Notes under the pieces: model-generated
The model's database searches: none
Seen by the model: the letters and a program-made list of their open reading frames with translations, nothing else
Told to the model about the DNA's origin: nothing
NCBI GenBank assembly: GCA_964516135.1
Contig: CAZEWN010000002.1
Span: 62,001-126,000 of the forward strand
Reading direction: 5' to 3'
Source: 34-65-8 sp964516135
GTDB lineage: Bacteria; Pseudomonadota; Alphaproteobacteria; Sphingomonadales; Sphingomonadaceae
Length of the DNA: 64,000 nt
Program-made: the position numbers and the translations under genes
In this document: in pieces, positions 24,789 to 33,071 of the stretch
Numbering within the stretch: the stretch's first letter is position 1
Layout of the letters: every line of letters starts with the position of its first letter

Positions 24789-25886
24789 ATGGGCGATCGC
24801 GGCGACAAGCCGGGCTACGAGGCGATGGACATTGCGGAGGCGGGCGAGGGCGCGGTGCTGCGCGCTTTCGCCAATCAGGTCGCCTATTGCGAAGCGAACG
24901 GCGCGCCGGTGACCGCGCGGGTGGTGCGGGGAATCGCGGCGGTACTGGACAGCGAGGCCGCAAACGCATTGGTCGAGCGGGTCAGGCGCTGGCAGGGCGC
25001 GCCGCTGGCCGATGCGCTGCCGCTGCGGGTCGCGGGCGGCATCCACGCGCTGCACCTGTCGGGGACCGAGAAACGCCTCGCGCGGATTTATGCCAATCTT
25101 TACGCCAATGATGCGGCGGTACTGCGCGCGGTGATGGAAACGCGCGATGCGGAACTGCTGCCGTGGCTCGACGGCCCGCCGCAGACCAACGAAGCAGGGC
25201 GGTCGAGCAATTTTGTTGCCGGGCTGCTGTGGCTGGCGGGGCGCGGATTGCCGCCGGTGTTTGAATGCCTGGAGATCGGTTCGAGCGCGGGGATCAACCT
25301 GATGCTCGACCGCTATCGCTACAACCTGGGCGGTGTGGTGGTTGGGCCGGATGACGCCGCGATGCGCTTCGCGCCCGACTGGACCGGCGCGCCGCCGCCC
25401 GATCGCCGGATCGGCTTCGCTTTACTGGAGGGGTGCGACGTCGCCCCGGTCGATCTTACCGACCCGGCCCAGGCGCTGCGGCTGCGTGCCTATATCTGGC
25501 CCGAACACACCGTCCGGTTCGAGCGGATGGATGCGGCGATCGCGGCTGCCAACGTGCGTGCGCCGCAGGTTTCGGCCATGAACGCCGCCGATTTCGTCGA
25601 AAGCCGTCTCGCCCGCCCTCAGGCCGAGGGGGCCACGCGGGTGCTGATGCACTCGATTGTGTGGCAATACGTCCCCGAAGACCAGCGAGCGCGCGTCACC
25701 GCCGCGATGGAGGCGGCGGGCTCGTTAGCCACGCCGGAACGCGCGCTCGCCTGGGTTCGCGTCGAAGCCAACCGCACCGTCCATCGCCACGAGTTGACCG
25801 TGCGGTACTGGCCGGGCGGCGGGGAGGAGATGCTACTGGCCCGCTCGCACGCGCATGGAGCGTCGATCGAGTGGGTTGGGGCGTAG
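24789..25886 (+). CDS. DUF2332 family protein
   Basis: A 365-aa soluble protein of the DUF2332 family, found in many alphaproteobacteria and actinobacteria, with no established activity. Typical features are AFANQVAYCEANGAPVTARV at the start, PPVFECLEIGSSAGINLMLD RYRYNLGG centrally and TRVLMHSIVWQYVP with SIEWVG at the end. EIGSSAGINLMLDRY resembles a SAM-binding motif I of Rossmann methyltransferases, so a methyltransferase-like fold is plausible but unproven. It is divergent from hisG with only 31 bases between starts, so their promoters must overlap. It appears to be monocistronic. Confidence 0.85.
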   Translation: MGDRGDKPGYEAMDIAEAGEGAVLRAFANQVAYCEANGAPVTARVVRGIAAVLDSEAANALVERVRRWQGAPLADALPLRVAGGIHALHLSGTEKRLARIYANLYANDAAVLRAVMETRDAELLPWLDGPPQTNEAGRSSNFVAGLLWLAGRGLPPVFECLEIGSSAGINLMLDRYRYNLGGVVVGPDDAAMRFAPDWTGAPPPDRRIGFALLEGCDVAPVDLTDPAQALRLRAYIWPEHTVRFERMDAAIAAANVRAPQVSAMNAADFVESRLARPQAEGATRVLMHSIVWQYVPEDQRARVTAAMEAAGSLATPERALAWVRVEANRTVHRHELTVRYWPGGGEEMLLARSHAHGASIEWVGA

Positions 25887-25918
25887 GTGTTTGATTCACG
25901 GGGTGACGGGGAGGGTGG

Positions 25919-26815
25919 TCAGTCCGTCTTCGCCAGAAACGCATCCATCGCCGCATTGACCTTGTCCGGCGCCTCCCACGGCACGAAGTGGCCGCAGTCG
26001 TGGACCTCCACCAGCGTGAGGTTCTCGATAACCTCGTCCATGCTGTCGATATTGGCGGGCGGCAGGGCGAGGTCGTCCATCGCCCAGATCACCAGCGTCG
26101 GGATCGTCAGCTTGGGCAAGGCGGGCGAGGTCCAGCCGTCGGGCAGGGCATAGGGCGCATCGCGCGTGGGAATGTCGATCGGGCTGGCGCGATACCAGTT
26201 GAGCATCCCGAAGGCGGCATCGCGATCCTGCCAGTCCTTGAGCAGCGCATCGCGCTCCTCCGGTTCCATCTGCGAAGGGCGATCCCACTTGACTTCCTTT
26301 AGCAAAATCCCCGCGAGGCCGTGCTCGCGCACCAGCGCGTCGTTGGCCGGATCGCGAAAGCCGCGCATGTACTGGCTCGACAGGCGCTGCTGCTCGTCGG
26401 TGTAGAGCAGCTTCTGGAAGATCGCCGGATGCGGCGCGTTGGCGACCACGGCGCGGGTCACGCGGCCGTTCATCTGCCCGGCGATGGCGGTGCCCCAGGC
26501 AATCGCGCCGCCCCAGTCGTGCCCCACGATGGTGAACCTGTCGATGCCGAGCGCATCGGCAAGCAGGAACACGTCGCCGATCAGCTTGTCGGGGGTGTAA
26601 GCCTCCACCTCCTGCGGTTTGGAACTGCCGCGATAGCCGCGCTGGTCGGGCGCTACGCAGCGGTAGCGATCGGAAAGGTGCGCGATCTGATGGCGCCAGG
26701 TGCGGTGGCTTTCGGGAAAACCGTGGAGGAGGATCAGCACCGGTCCATCGCGCGGCCCTGTATCGACCACATCCAGCTCGATCCCGTTGGCGAGCGTTAC
26801 CCGCTGCTGTTCCAT
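25919..26815 (-). CDS. Epoxide hydrolase-like alpha/beta hydrolase
   Basis: A 298-aa alpha/beta hydrolase of the Asp-nucleophile group. HGFPES at 31-36 is the oxyanion motif, VGHDWGG places the nucleophile at Asp100, WAMDD carries the acid, and CGHFVPWE supplies the catalytic His. The HGFPES and HDWGG pair is typical of epoxide hydrolases and of fluoroacetate/haloacid dehalogenase relatives; the cap residues that separate these activities cannot be judged by eye. Cytoplasmic, no signal peptide. It is a single gene 96 bases beyond the pirin stop, so may share the pirin-BolA transcript's end or have its own promoter. Confidence 0.88.
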   Translation of the reverse strand: MEQQRVTLANGIELDVVDTGPRDGPVLILLHGFPESHRTWRHQIAHLSDRYRCVAPDQRGYRGSSKPQEVEAYTPDKLIGDVFLLADALGIDRFTIVGHDWGGAIAWGTAIAGQMNGRVTRAVVANAPHPAIFQKLLYTDEQQRLSSQYMRGFRDPANDALVREHGLAGILLKEVKWDRPSQMEPEERDALLKDWQDRDAAFGMLNWYRASPIDIPTRDAPYALPDGWTSPALPKLTIPTLVIWAMDDLALPPANIDSMDEVIENLTLVEVHDCGHFVPWEAPDKVNAAMDAFLAKTD

Positions 26816-26911
26816 GCCTCAGCCCTCCATTTCTGCGTTATGGTCTATCTTGCCCTGGGCGCTGTTTACCCCACGCGGCGCGGGTGATCCGGTCGACTTC
26901 GCCAGCCCCGT

Positions 26912-27793
26912 TCACGGGTAGCTCACCGTTTTCGGCTGGTCGGGAATGGGAATGAATTCATCGGCGTCGCCCGGCACCAGCGGGAAGCGGCCCGCGCGCC
27001 ATTCGTCCTTGGCCTGGTTGATCCGCTCGCGGCTGGAGCTGACGAAGTTCCACCAGACGTGGCGCTTGGTTGCGAACGCCTCGCCGCCCAGCACCATTAC
27101 GCGGCCCCCGCGCTCGCTCGCCAGCGTCATCGCAGCGCCGGGTTTGAGCACGGTCAGTTCGTAGAGGCCGAGAGCAATACCGTCCACCGATGCCTCGCCG
27201 CCCACCAACATCACCGCGCGCTCGTCCGCGATGGCCTCGATCGGCAAGGCGCCAGTCGGAGCGAGGACGATCTCGGCATAGATCGTGTCGGCGTGGCAGG
27301 TGGTAGGCGCGTGCTGGCCCCACAGTTCGCCCATGATGACGATCGCCTTGGCGCATTGGTCCTCGACCACAGGCAGCGCGGTTTGCGCTTCGAATGCGGG
27401 GGCTATCTCCTCCTGTCCATCGGGGAGCGCGAGCCAGGTCTGCATTCCGTAGAGCTTCGCGCCTTTGTCCCGTTCGGCCTGCGGGCTGCGCTCCGAATGG
27501 ACGATCCCGTGCCCGGCGGTCATCAGGTTGACCTGGCCGGGCCTGATTGTGGCGAAGCTGCCGATGGAATCGCGGTGGTCGATCGCGCCTTCGAACAGCC
27601 ACGTCACGGTCGCCAGGTTGATATGCGGATGCGGCCGCACGTCCATGCCCGCGCCCAGGTTGAGCTCGGCCGGACCGAACTGGTCGACGAAGATGAAAGG
27701 GCCGACCATCGTGCGCGCTTTCGACGGTATCGCGCGGCGCACCTCGAACTGGCCAAGATCGTGCGCGACGGGGGTGATGACCTGTTCGATCAT
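26912..27793 (-). CDS. Pirin family protein
   Basis: A 293-aa bicupin with the pirin signature: MVGPFIFVDQFGPAELNLGA G, the metal-binding VRPHPHINLATVTWLFEG with two His, then NLMTAGHGIVHSE with a further His and Glu. These form the mononuclear iron site of the N-terminal cupin. The C-terminal cupin is also present (ERAVMLVGGEASVDGIALG). Bacterial pirins are redox-linked regulators or quercetinase-like enzymes; which applies here is unknown. The ATG overlaps the bolA stop as ATGA (27790-27793), so pirin is translated after BolA. Confidence 0.93.
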   Translation of the reverse strand: MIEQVITPVAHDLGQFEVRRAIPSKARTMVGPFIFVDQFGPAELNLGAGMDVRPHPHINLATVTWLFEGAIDHRDSIGSFATIRPGQVNLMTAGHGIVHSERSPQAERDKGAKLYGMQTWLALPDGQEEIAPAFEAQTALPVVEDQCAKAIVIMGELWGQHAPTTCHADTIYAEIVLAPTGALPIEAIADERAVMLVGGEASVDGIALGLYELTVLKPGAAMTLASERGGRVMVLGGEAFATKRHVWWNFVSSSRERINQAKDEWRAGRFPLVPGDADEFIPIPDQPKTVSYP

Positions 27794-28104
27794 ACCAGTT
27801 CCCCCGGCGCGGCGGTCCTGATCGCCAGCGCATGAACTCGCTCGCCCGGAATGTCGCCCAGCGCGGCATTGACCAGTCGCTGGCGCTGGAGCCGCCCGAC
27901 GCCTGCAAACGCAACGCTTTCGATCACCACGGTGAAGTGCGATTCGCCGCTGCCATCATCGCCCGAATGGCCGCGATGCTTGCGGCTGTCATTTATCACT
28001 TCGAGCCGGGTCGGGGCGAAGGCCGCGGTCAGCAGCGATTCGATTTCCTGTTGCAACGGTCCTGCCATTTGCCCGGTTTGGGGGTTCCAATCGGGCTTGT
28101 CCAT
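27790..28104 (-). CDS. BolA family protein
   Basis: A 104-aa protein with a BolA fold: LQQEIESLLTAAFAPTRLEV INDSRKHRGHSG (the conserved N-D-S/T-x-x-H segment), GESHFTVVIESVAFAGVGRL QRQRLVNAALGDI, and HALAIRTAAPGE at the end. BolA proteins bind glutaredoxins and Fe-S clusters and influence morphology and iron homeostasis. Of two in-frame ATGs (28110 and 28104) the second is preferred, since AGGA lies five bases before it. The gene is divergent from the J-domain gene with only about 15 bases between starts and coupled to pirin downstream. Confidence 0.9.
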   Translation of the reverse strand: MDKPDWNPQTGQMAGPLQQEIESLLTAAFAPTRLEVINDSRKHRGHSGDDGSGESHFTVVIESVAFAGVGRLQRQRLVNAALGDIPGERVHALAIRTAAPGELV

Positions 28105-28119
28105 GCCCATCCTAACGCG

Positions 28120-28713
28120 GTGAAGCAGACGAGATTCCATGGCCGATACGAGGGCGCGGCCCGCGAATGCGCGGCGCCGGGATGTACTGAGGCGGGCGAA
28201 TTCCGTGCCCCTGGCGCCTATGCCAACAGCTTCGACGGGCCGGGCGACTGGCGCTGGCTGTGCCTGGAACATGTGCGCGAATTCAACGCGGGTTACGATT
28301 ACTTCGCGGGCATGAGCGCGGAGGAAATCCTGACCGCGCAATCGCCAATCGCGGGCTGGGCGCGGGAGAGCCGCGCTTTCCGCCCCACCGCGCACGTCGA
28401 TGGAGTGCCGCGCTGGGCCGACTACGACGATCCGCTGGACGCCATCGGCGCCCGGGCGGCGGGCATTCGCAGCAATGCCGAGCGGACTGCGCGCACGGCG
28501 GCATCGGGCCGCTTCAGCCGCGCGGAGGCGGAAGCGCTAGAGACGATGGGCCTTGGCACCGAGGTCGATCGTAAGGGCCTGCGCACCCGCTATTCCGAAC
28601 TGGTCCGCCGCTACCACCCCGACCGCAATGGCGGCGACCGGCAGTACGAGGCGCGGCTGGGCCGGGTGGTGGAGGCGTACAACCTGCTCAAGAAATCGAG
28701 CGCCTTCGCCTAG
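28120..28713 (+). CDS. J-domain protein with N-terminal Cys/His cluster
   Basis: A 197-aa protein whose last 65 residues form a J domain with HPD at 166-168 (LVRRYHPDRNGG), so it should stimulate a DnaK-type Hsp70. The N-terminal part has Cys17, Cys22, Cys48 and His51, a spacing suggesting a small zinc site, then an Ala/Glu-rich middle. The GTG at 28120 is chosen because the encoded VKQTRFHGRYEG resembles the natural family start; the frame is open upstream only inside bolA. The 3' end overlaps the convergent SRPBCC gene by 4 bases. Its client is unknown. Confidence 0.82.
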   Translation: MKQTRFHGRYEGAARECAAPGCTEAGEFRAPGAYANSFDGPGDWRWLCLEHVREFNAGYDYFAGMSAEEILTAQSPIAGWARESRAFRPTAHVDGVPRWADYDDPLDAIGARAAGIRSNAERTARTAASGRFSRAEAEALETMGLGTEVDRKGLRTRYSELVRRYHPDRNGGDRQYEARLGRVVEAYNLLKKSSAFA

Positions 28714-29150
28714 CTTTCACACAGCGCCTTCAATTGGTCGGCGCACGCACCCCAGCCTTCCTCGAAGCCCATGTCCTCGTGGTTCTGGCGGGCTTCCTCG
28801 GTCCAGTGCCGCGCGGTGGCGGTGTAGCGGGTGCCGCTGCCTTCGGGCTCGACCGACCACACGCCGATCATGAACGGGCCAGCCGGTTCGAGATCACCGA
28901 CGATCGCATCGGTGAAGGCGAACCGCCGCCCCTCGTCCCAGGCGAGCACCATGCCGGGATGCGGGTGGACCTCGCCATCGGGGGCGTACATCGTGCAGTG
29001 CGAATTGCCTCCCGCGCGGCGCTCGAGCTGGTCGAACTCGGCTCGCCAGGGCTTGGGACACCACCATTCCTCGATCCGGTTCGCCATCACGTCCCATACC
29101 TTGGCAGGCGGGGCGTCGATCACGCGGGTCACGGTCAGGTCATTTTCCAT
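28710..29150 (-). CDS. SRPBCC (AHSA1-type) domain protein
   Basis: A 146-aa SRPBCC protein with the AHSA1 pattern: MENDLTVTRVIDAPPAKVWD, WWCPKPWRAEFDQLERRAGG, GMVLAWDEGRRFAFTDAI and the C-terminal HEDMGFEEGWGACADQLKAL helix, which closes the hydrophobic ligand cavity. Such proteins bind small lipophilic molecules; the ligand here is unknown. The ATG at 29148-29150 has a natural start and avoids overlap with the upstream GST stop. It lies 11 bases after that stop and is the last of a nine-gene operon beginning near 34267. Confidence 0.85.
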   Translation of the reverse strand: MENDLTVTRVIDAPPAKVWDVMANRIEEWWCPKPWRAEFDQLERRAGGNSHCTMYAPDGEVHPHPGMVLAWDEGRRFAFTDAIVGDLEPAGPFMIGVWSVEPEGSGTRYTATARHWTEEARQNHEDMGFEEGWGACADQLKALCES

Positions 29151-29161
29151 GGTCGTCTCTA

Positions 29162-29839
29162 TCAATCGCGATCAGGCGCGCCGTAGGGGAAGTAGGGGCG
29201 ATAGGGGCGGGCATCGTCGACGCAGCGCGCGACCGGTGGCAGCGCGAGCAGTTCGGCGCGCAGCGCGGAGAGGCGCGGACAGTCGTCGGGAATGCGCTCG
29301 ACCCAGTCGGCGTAAAACAGCGCGGGGGCGGCGGCGCACGTGACCAGGCTGACGTGCGGGGGCAGGGCACTGTCGCCGAGCCACCGTTCGAGCCAGCCAT
29401 AGGCCCGGCGCAGGCCCGCCTGACCGGCGGCTATCTCGGACGCGTAGGGTTCGTCCCGCAGCCCACCCGCGCCGGGATCGTCCTTGTCGACGAAGAACGC
29501 CGCCATGACGCGCTGCATATTGCCCATCACGTAGTTGTCGAACACCCGGTCGATCATCCGCGCGACTGCTGCCTGGGCAGGATCGGCGGGAATGAGCGGG
29601 GCGGGGCCGGGGTGATGGACGGCGAGGTGTTCGACGATCGCGGTCGCCTCGACCACCACCGCGCGGCCATCGACCAGCACCGGGAACTGGCCCGAGGGGT
29701 GCGTCTTGCCGGTGAAGCTCTCGAACTTCGGCACTGACGGGTCGATCTCACAGAAGGTGAACGGGGTGCCATTGGCGTAGAGCGGGATCAGCGCCTTCCA
29801 GGTGTAGGACGAGAACGGGTGGCCGTGGAGTTCGAGCAT
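29162..29839 (-). CDS. Glutathione S-transferase family protein
   Basis: A 225-aa GST with an N-terminal thioredoxin-like domain (MLELHGHPFSSYTWKALIPL, then TGKTHPSGQFPVLVDGRAVV VEATAIVEHLA carrying the cis-Pro and the E-A/S glutathione gamma-glutamyl motif) and a helical C-terminal domain. It probably conjugates or isomerises with glutathione, but which substrate is not evident. The Ser in PFSSY is a candidate catalytic residue. The start overlaps the stop of the DHFR-like gene by one base (TAATG). Third-last gene-group member of the HxlR-linked operon; the operon holds three GST genes in all, of clearly different sequence. Confidence 0.88.
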   Translation of the reverse strand: MLELHGHPFSSYTWKALIPLYANGTPFTFCEIDPSVPKFESFTGKTHPSGQFPVLVDGRAVVVEATAIVEHLAVHHPGPAPLIPADPAQAAVARMIDRVFDNYVMGNMQRVMAAFFVDKDDPGAGGLRDEPYASEIAAGQAGLRRAYGWLERWLGDSALPPHVSLVTCAAAPALFYADWVERIPDDCPRLSALRAELLALPPVARCVDDARPYRPYFPYGAPDRD

Positions 29840-30504
29840 TACCACGTCCCCGCCGCGATCTTGGCGCGCCGAGCGAGTTCCTGCGCGCTGGGCTGCTGCG
29901 TTTCGAACGTGCCCGTTTCGACCGGGCCAGCGGGCTCGTAGGTCGAGACCACGCTGCCGCCGGGGCCGAGGCGCTGCTCGACGACCTTGAAGGCGCGGGG
30001 CGGGGTGCCCTCGCCGAACAGGCGCTTGCCCGCGCCGAGCGTTATCGGCGCGACCATCAATACCAGCCGGTCGATGAGGCCACGTTCGAGCAGTTGCGGG
30101 TAGAGCGTCGAGCTGCCCTGGATCACCAGATCCGGCCCGTCCGACCGCTTGAGATCGGCCAGCGCATCGAGATCCGCCAGCCGGTGGCTGCCCTGCCATC
30201 CAAGCGGTGCGTCCGAGCGGGTGAGCACGTACTTGCCCGCCCTGGCGAAGCCCGCCGCGATCGGATCGTCCATCGGCTGGAACGGCCAGTAGGCGGCGAA
30301 GATGTCGTAAGTCCGGCGGCCCAGCAGCAGGTCGTAGGGCTGGCCGAACAGCGTATCGATCTGGTTGCCGATCACTTCCTCGAAATGCCGGGCCAGCCAG
30401 CCGCCGAGCGCGAAGCCGCCGCTGCGATCCTCCTCCGGGCCGCCGGGCGCCTGCATCACCCCGTCGAGCGAGAGGAACGCCGCCCCAATCACCCTGCGCG
30501 CCAT
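29839..30504 (-). CDS. Dihydrofolate reductase family protein (RibD_C-like)
   Basis: A 221-aa protein with the DHFR/RibD_C fold seen in stand-alone bacterial reductases: FLSLDGVMQAPGGPEEDRSG, LFGQPYDLLLGRRTYDIFAA YWP, DGPDLVIQGSSTLYPQLLER and LVLMVAPITLGAGKRLFGEG. These conserved blocks bind NADPH. It is not the housekeeping FolA; the true substrate is unknown and could be a carbonyl or a pterin-like compound. The gene lies four bases after the PhnB-like gene in the nine-gene operon and overlaps the next GST by one base. Confidence 0.88.
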   Translation of the reverse strand: MARRVIGAAFLSLDGVMQAPGGPEEDRSGGFALGGWLARHFEEVIGNQIDTLFGQPYDLLLGRRTYDIFAAYWPFQPMDDPIAAGFARAGKYVLTRSDAPLGWQGSHRLADLDALADLKRSDGPDLVIQGSSTLYPQLLERGLIDRLVLMVAPITLGAGKRLFGEGTPPRAFKVVEQRLGPGGSVVSTYEPAGPVETGTFETQQPSAQELARRAKIAAGTW

Positions 30505-30508
30505 CGGC

Positions 30509-30982
30509 TCAGCCCCGCCGCGCGGCGTCGATCTTCGCCACGTCGATCTTTTGCATCTCCATCATCGCGGCAAAGGCGCGCCGCGCCTCGTCGCCGCCCG
30601 CGGCCATCGCTTCGGTCAGCGTGCGTGGGGTGATCTGCCAGTTGACGCCCCACTTGTCCTTGCACCAGCCGCACATGCTTTCCGCGCCGCCATTGCCGAC
30701 GATGGCGTTCCAGTAGCGGTCGGTCTCCGCCTGATCCTCGGTCATGATCTGGAAGCTGAAAGCTTCGCTCTGGGCGAAAGCCGGCCCGCCGTTGAGGCCG
30801 ATGCAGGGTATACCGCAGACGGTGAAATCGACGGACAGCACGTCGCCCTTCTTGCCACTGGGGTAATCATCTGGCGCGACGTGGACCGCGTGGACCGCGG
30901 TGTCGGGGAAAACCGAGGCGTAGAATTCCGCAGCTTCGCGCGCGCCGCTGTCGTACCACAGGCAGACCGTGTTCTTGTTCAT
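30509..30982 (-). CDS. PhnB-like VOC family protein
   Basis: A 157-aa VOC protein of the PhnB type (3-demethylubiquinone-9 3-methyltransferase-like domain): VCLWYDSGAREAAEFYASVF at the start, VDFTVCGIPCIGLNGGPAFA QSEAFSFQI and the end segment CGWCKDKWGVNWQITPRTLT EAM. The family is widespread, and the ubiquinone annotation is historical; most members have unknown substrates. The ATG overlaps nothing upstream other than the preceding GST stop (30979-30982, ATGA), so it is translationally coupled inside the HxlR-linked operon. Confidence 0.88.
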   Translation of the reverse strand: MNKNTVCLWYDSGAREAAEFYASVFPDTAVHAVHVAPDDYPSGKKGDVLSVDFTVCGIPCIGLNGGPAFAQSEAFSFQIMTEDQAETDRYWNAIVGNGGAESMCGWCKDKWGVNWQITPRTLTEAMAAGGDEARRAFAAMMEMQKIDVAKIDAARRG

Positions 30983-31614
30983 TGCTTGGCCTCTTCGATC
31001 AGCTTGTTGTCAATCGCTTTGGCCGCCTGGTACGCGTCGCGCGCCCGCAGGCGTTCAGCATAGTTTTCGAACACCCGGCCTTTCGGCATTGATCCGAAAG
31101 CCATGCCCCAATCAACCTGTGAGCCGACATAGACGTCGGCCATCGTAAACCGCTCGCCGCAGACGTAATCGCGGTCCGCCAACAGCGTCTCCAGCCCGGC
31201 CATTGCCCGTTCGAAGCTTCCGAAGCCGAGCATCCCTTGTTTTGACATGTCCTCGCCGGCGCTCCAGCCCATGCTGTTGGCGACGACCGCTTGCTCGACA
31301 GGGCCGGCGGCAAAAAACAGCAGGCGGAAATAATCCGCCTTCTCGTTGTCGCGGGGCAGAAGATCGCGCGCGACCGTTTCCGCCAGATAATGACAGATTG
31401 CCGCACATTCGGTGACGACCCGGTCGCCGCCACGCTCATGGTGGACAATGGCCGGTACCTTGCCCATCGGGTTGATCGCCAGATACCGGGGTTCAACCAT
31501 CGTACCGCCATAGGTCAGCAGGATCTGCCGGTAATCCGCGCCAGCCTCGTGCAAGGCCCAGCGCACGATCTGCCCCCGGCTCATCGGATTGGTATAGAAG
31601 GTGAATTCGGCCAT
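30979..31614 (-). CDS. Glutathione S-transferase family protein
   Basis: A 211-aa GST beginning MAEFTFYTNPMSRGQIVRWA, followed by MVEPRYLAINPMGKVPAIVH with the cis-Pro and VVTECAAICHYLAE with the E-C variant of the glutathione-binding E-S motif. The C-terminal helices contain DYVCGERFTMADVYVGSQVD WGM, the usual N-capping box region. The Ser in NPMSRG is the candidate catalytic residue. The ATG at 31612-31614 is chosen because GAGGGG precedes it; the frame is open further upstream. Coupled to the PhnB-like gene by a 4-base overlap. Confidence 0.9.
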   Translation of the reverse strand: MAEFTFYTNPMSRGQIVRWALHEAGADYRQILLTYGGTMVEPRYLAINPMGKVPAIVHHERGGDRVVTECAAICHYLAETVARDLLPRDNEKADYFRLLFFAAGPVEQAVVANSMGWSAGEDMSKQGMLGFGSFERAMAGLETLLADRDYVCGERFTMADVYVGSQVDWGMAFGSMPKGRVFENYAERLRARDAYQAAKAIDNKLIEEAKQ

Positions 31615-31627
31615 TGACCCCTCCCAT

Positions 31628-32422
31628 TCACTTGCGCGGACCGACCAGCCCGAACATTGCGCCCTGCGGATCGGCGGCCGATAACGAATAGTCGCCGCCC
31701 GGGATTTCTTGCGGTTCAATTACGACTTGGCCGCCCAACTCGGCGATCTTGCGCGCCGCCTCCTCGATGTCGGCGACGCGGAAATAGAACAACCAATGCG
31801 CGGCCGCGTCGCTGGACATGAGCGGATAGATCCCGCCGATCATGTAATCGCCGTGGCGGTACATCGTGTACTCGCCCAGTTCGCCCATATCCATGACCTC
31901 GGCCTGCTCCCAGCCGAACAAACCATTGTAGAAACGGCCAGCCCCGGCGGGGTCGCTGGCGCCGTACTCGTTCCAGGCACAGTGACCCAACTTTGGCTCG
32001 TACTTGGCGAACGAGGTCGCCGGACCTTCTCCCTCGGGCTGCATGAGGTAGAAGGTGGCGTGTTGCGGGTCTGCGACCATTGCCATGTGCCCGACGCCAG
32101 GCATGTGCTGCGCGTCCATGTAGCGCTGACCGCCGGCAGCCTCGACCGCCGCGAGCGCCGCCTGGATGTCGTCGACCGCAATGTAGCCCACCCAAGCCGG
32201 GCGCGCGCCGCCCGCAGTCATTTCCTCAGTCAGCGCCATCAGGCCGACCACGTCGGCACCCGCCTTGCTGCCGAGCCGATAGTCCATGCCCTCGGTGCCG
32301 CTGTCAGCGTAGTCCCAGCCGAGCAATGAACCATAGAACGCCTGCGCGGCGTTGGCGTCACTGGTCATCAGTTCGTACCAGACAAAGTCCCCTTGCTTGT
32401 CGGTGTGGCGATGGTCGGTCAT
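31628..32422 (-). CDS. VOC (glyoxalase) family protein, two-domain
   Basis: A 264-aa protein made of two VOC halves: the first begins GDFVWYELMTSDANAAQAFY GSLLGWDYAD and the second begins LGHCAWNEYGASDPAGAGRF YNGLFGWE, each with the beta-alpha-beta-beta-beta units of the glyoxalase superfamily. Such two-domain proteins resemble the antibiotic-sensor CFP30B-type family and have unknown reactions; metal ligands cannot be placed with certainty. The ATG at 32420-32422 follows AGGGGAGA by about six bases. It lies 1 base after the preceding GST stop and 13 before the next gene. Confidence 0.87.
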   Translation of the reverse strand: MTDHRHTDKQGDFVWYELMTSDANAAQAFYGSLLGWDYADSGTEGMDYRLGSKAGADVVGLMALTEEMTAGGARPAWVGYIAVDDIQAALAAVEAAGGQRYMDAQHMPGVGHMAMVADPQHATFYLMQPEGEGPATSFAKYEPKLGHCAWNEYGASDPAGAGRFYNGLFGWEQAEVMDMGELGEYTMYRHGDYMIGGIYPLMSSDAAAHWLFYFRVADIEEAARKIAELGGQVVIEPQEIPGGDYSLSAADPQGAMFGLVGPRK

Positions 32423-32423
32423 G

Positions 32424-33068
32424 CTATTTCTCCCCTCTGGTGGTATCCGCAGCCGCGTAGAACGCGAGCTGTGCGGCATGGGCTTTTACAAAGGCGGGAC
32501 GGGCAGTGACGCGCGCGACATAGGCCTCGCTCGCCGGGCGGTCGCCGCGTCCGCGCAGGTCGCCCAGGCGCAGCACGTCCGCCATCATCAGGTCGGCTGC
32601 GGTGAAACGATCATCCACCAGCCATTCGCGGGTCGCCAGCACCATCTCGATCTGGCCGAGCCGCATGTCCATCCATCCAGTGATTGCGGCGAATTCCTGC
32701 TTCGACCAGTTTAGGACGATCCACGGCATCGTCACCATCTCAATCGAATTAAGCGCGGCGATGATCCATTGGGTCACGTGCGCTTCGCCATGCGGATCGC
32801 GGGGCATCAGCGCCTCGCTCTGCCTCGCAAGATGCAGCACACAGGCGCCGCTTTCGAACAGGCGCAAGTCGCCGTCCTCCAGCATCGGCACCTGCCCGAA
32901 CGGCTGGGCATCAAGGTGGTTGGTGGCGCGGTCGTCGAATGCGACTGTCCGCACTTTGTACGGTATGCCAGCCTCCTCGCACGCCCAGCGCAACCGCAGG
33001 TCCCGGACGTAGCCGCGCGGCATCTCCGGAACCCAGTCGAGGGTCCAGATCGTGACCGGATCGGGCAC
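32424..33068 (-). CDS. Glutathione S-transferase family protein
   Basis: A 214-aa GST with the N-terminal thioredoxin-like domain (LRLRWACEEAGIPYKVRTVA, then AQPFGQVPMLEDGDLRLFES GACVLHLA with cis-Pro and the E-S motif) and a helical C-terminal half with WLVDDRFTAADLMMADVLRL. The start is a GTG at 33066-33068, three bases after the DUF1428 stop. Its N-terminus (PDPVTIWTLDWVPEMPRGYV) is unusual in having extra Trp residues, and no clear catalytic Ser/Tyr/Cys can be named. Third GST of the operon. Confidence 0.87.
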   Translation of the reverse strand: MPDPVTIWTLDWVPEMPRGYVRDLRLRWACEEAGIPYKVRTVAFDDRATNHLDAQPFGQVPMLEDGDLRLFESGACVLHLARQSEALMPRDPHGEAHVTQWIIAALNSIEMVTMPWIVLNWSKQEFAAITGWMDMRLGQIEMVLATREWLVDDRFTAADLMMADVLRLGDLRGRGDRPASEAYVARVTARPAFVKAHAAQLAFYAAADTTRGEK

Positions 33069-33071
33069 GGT

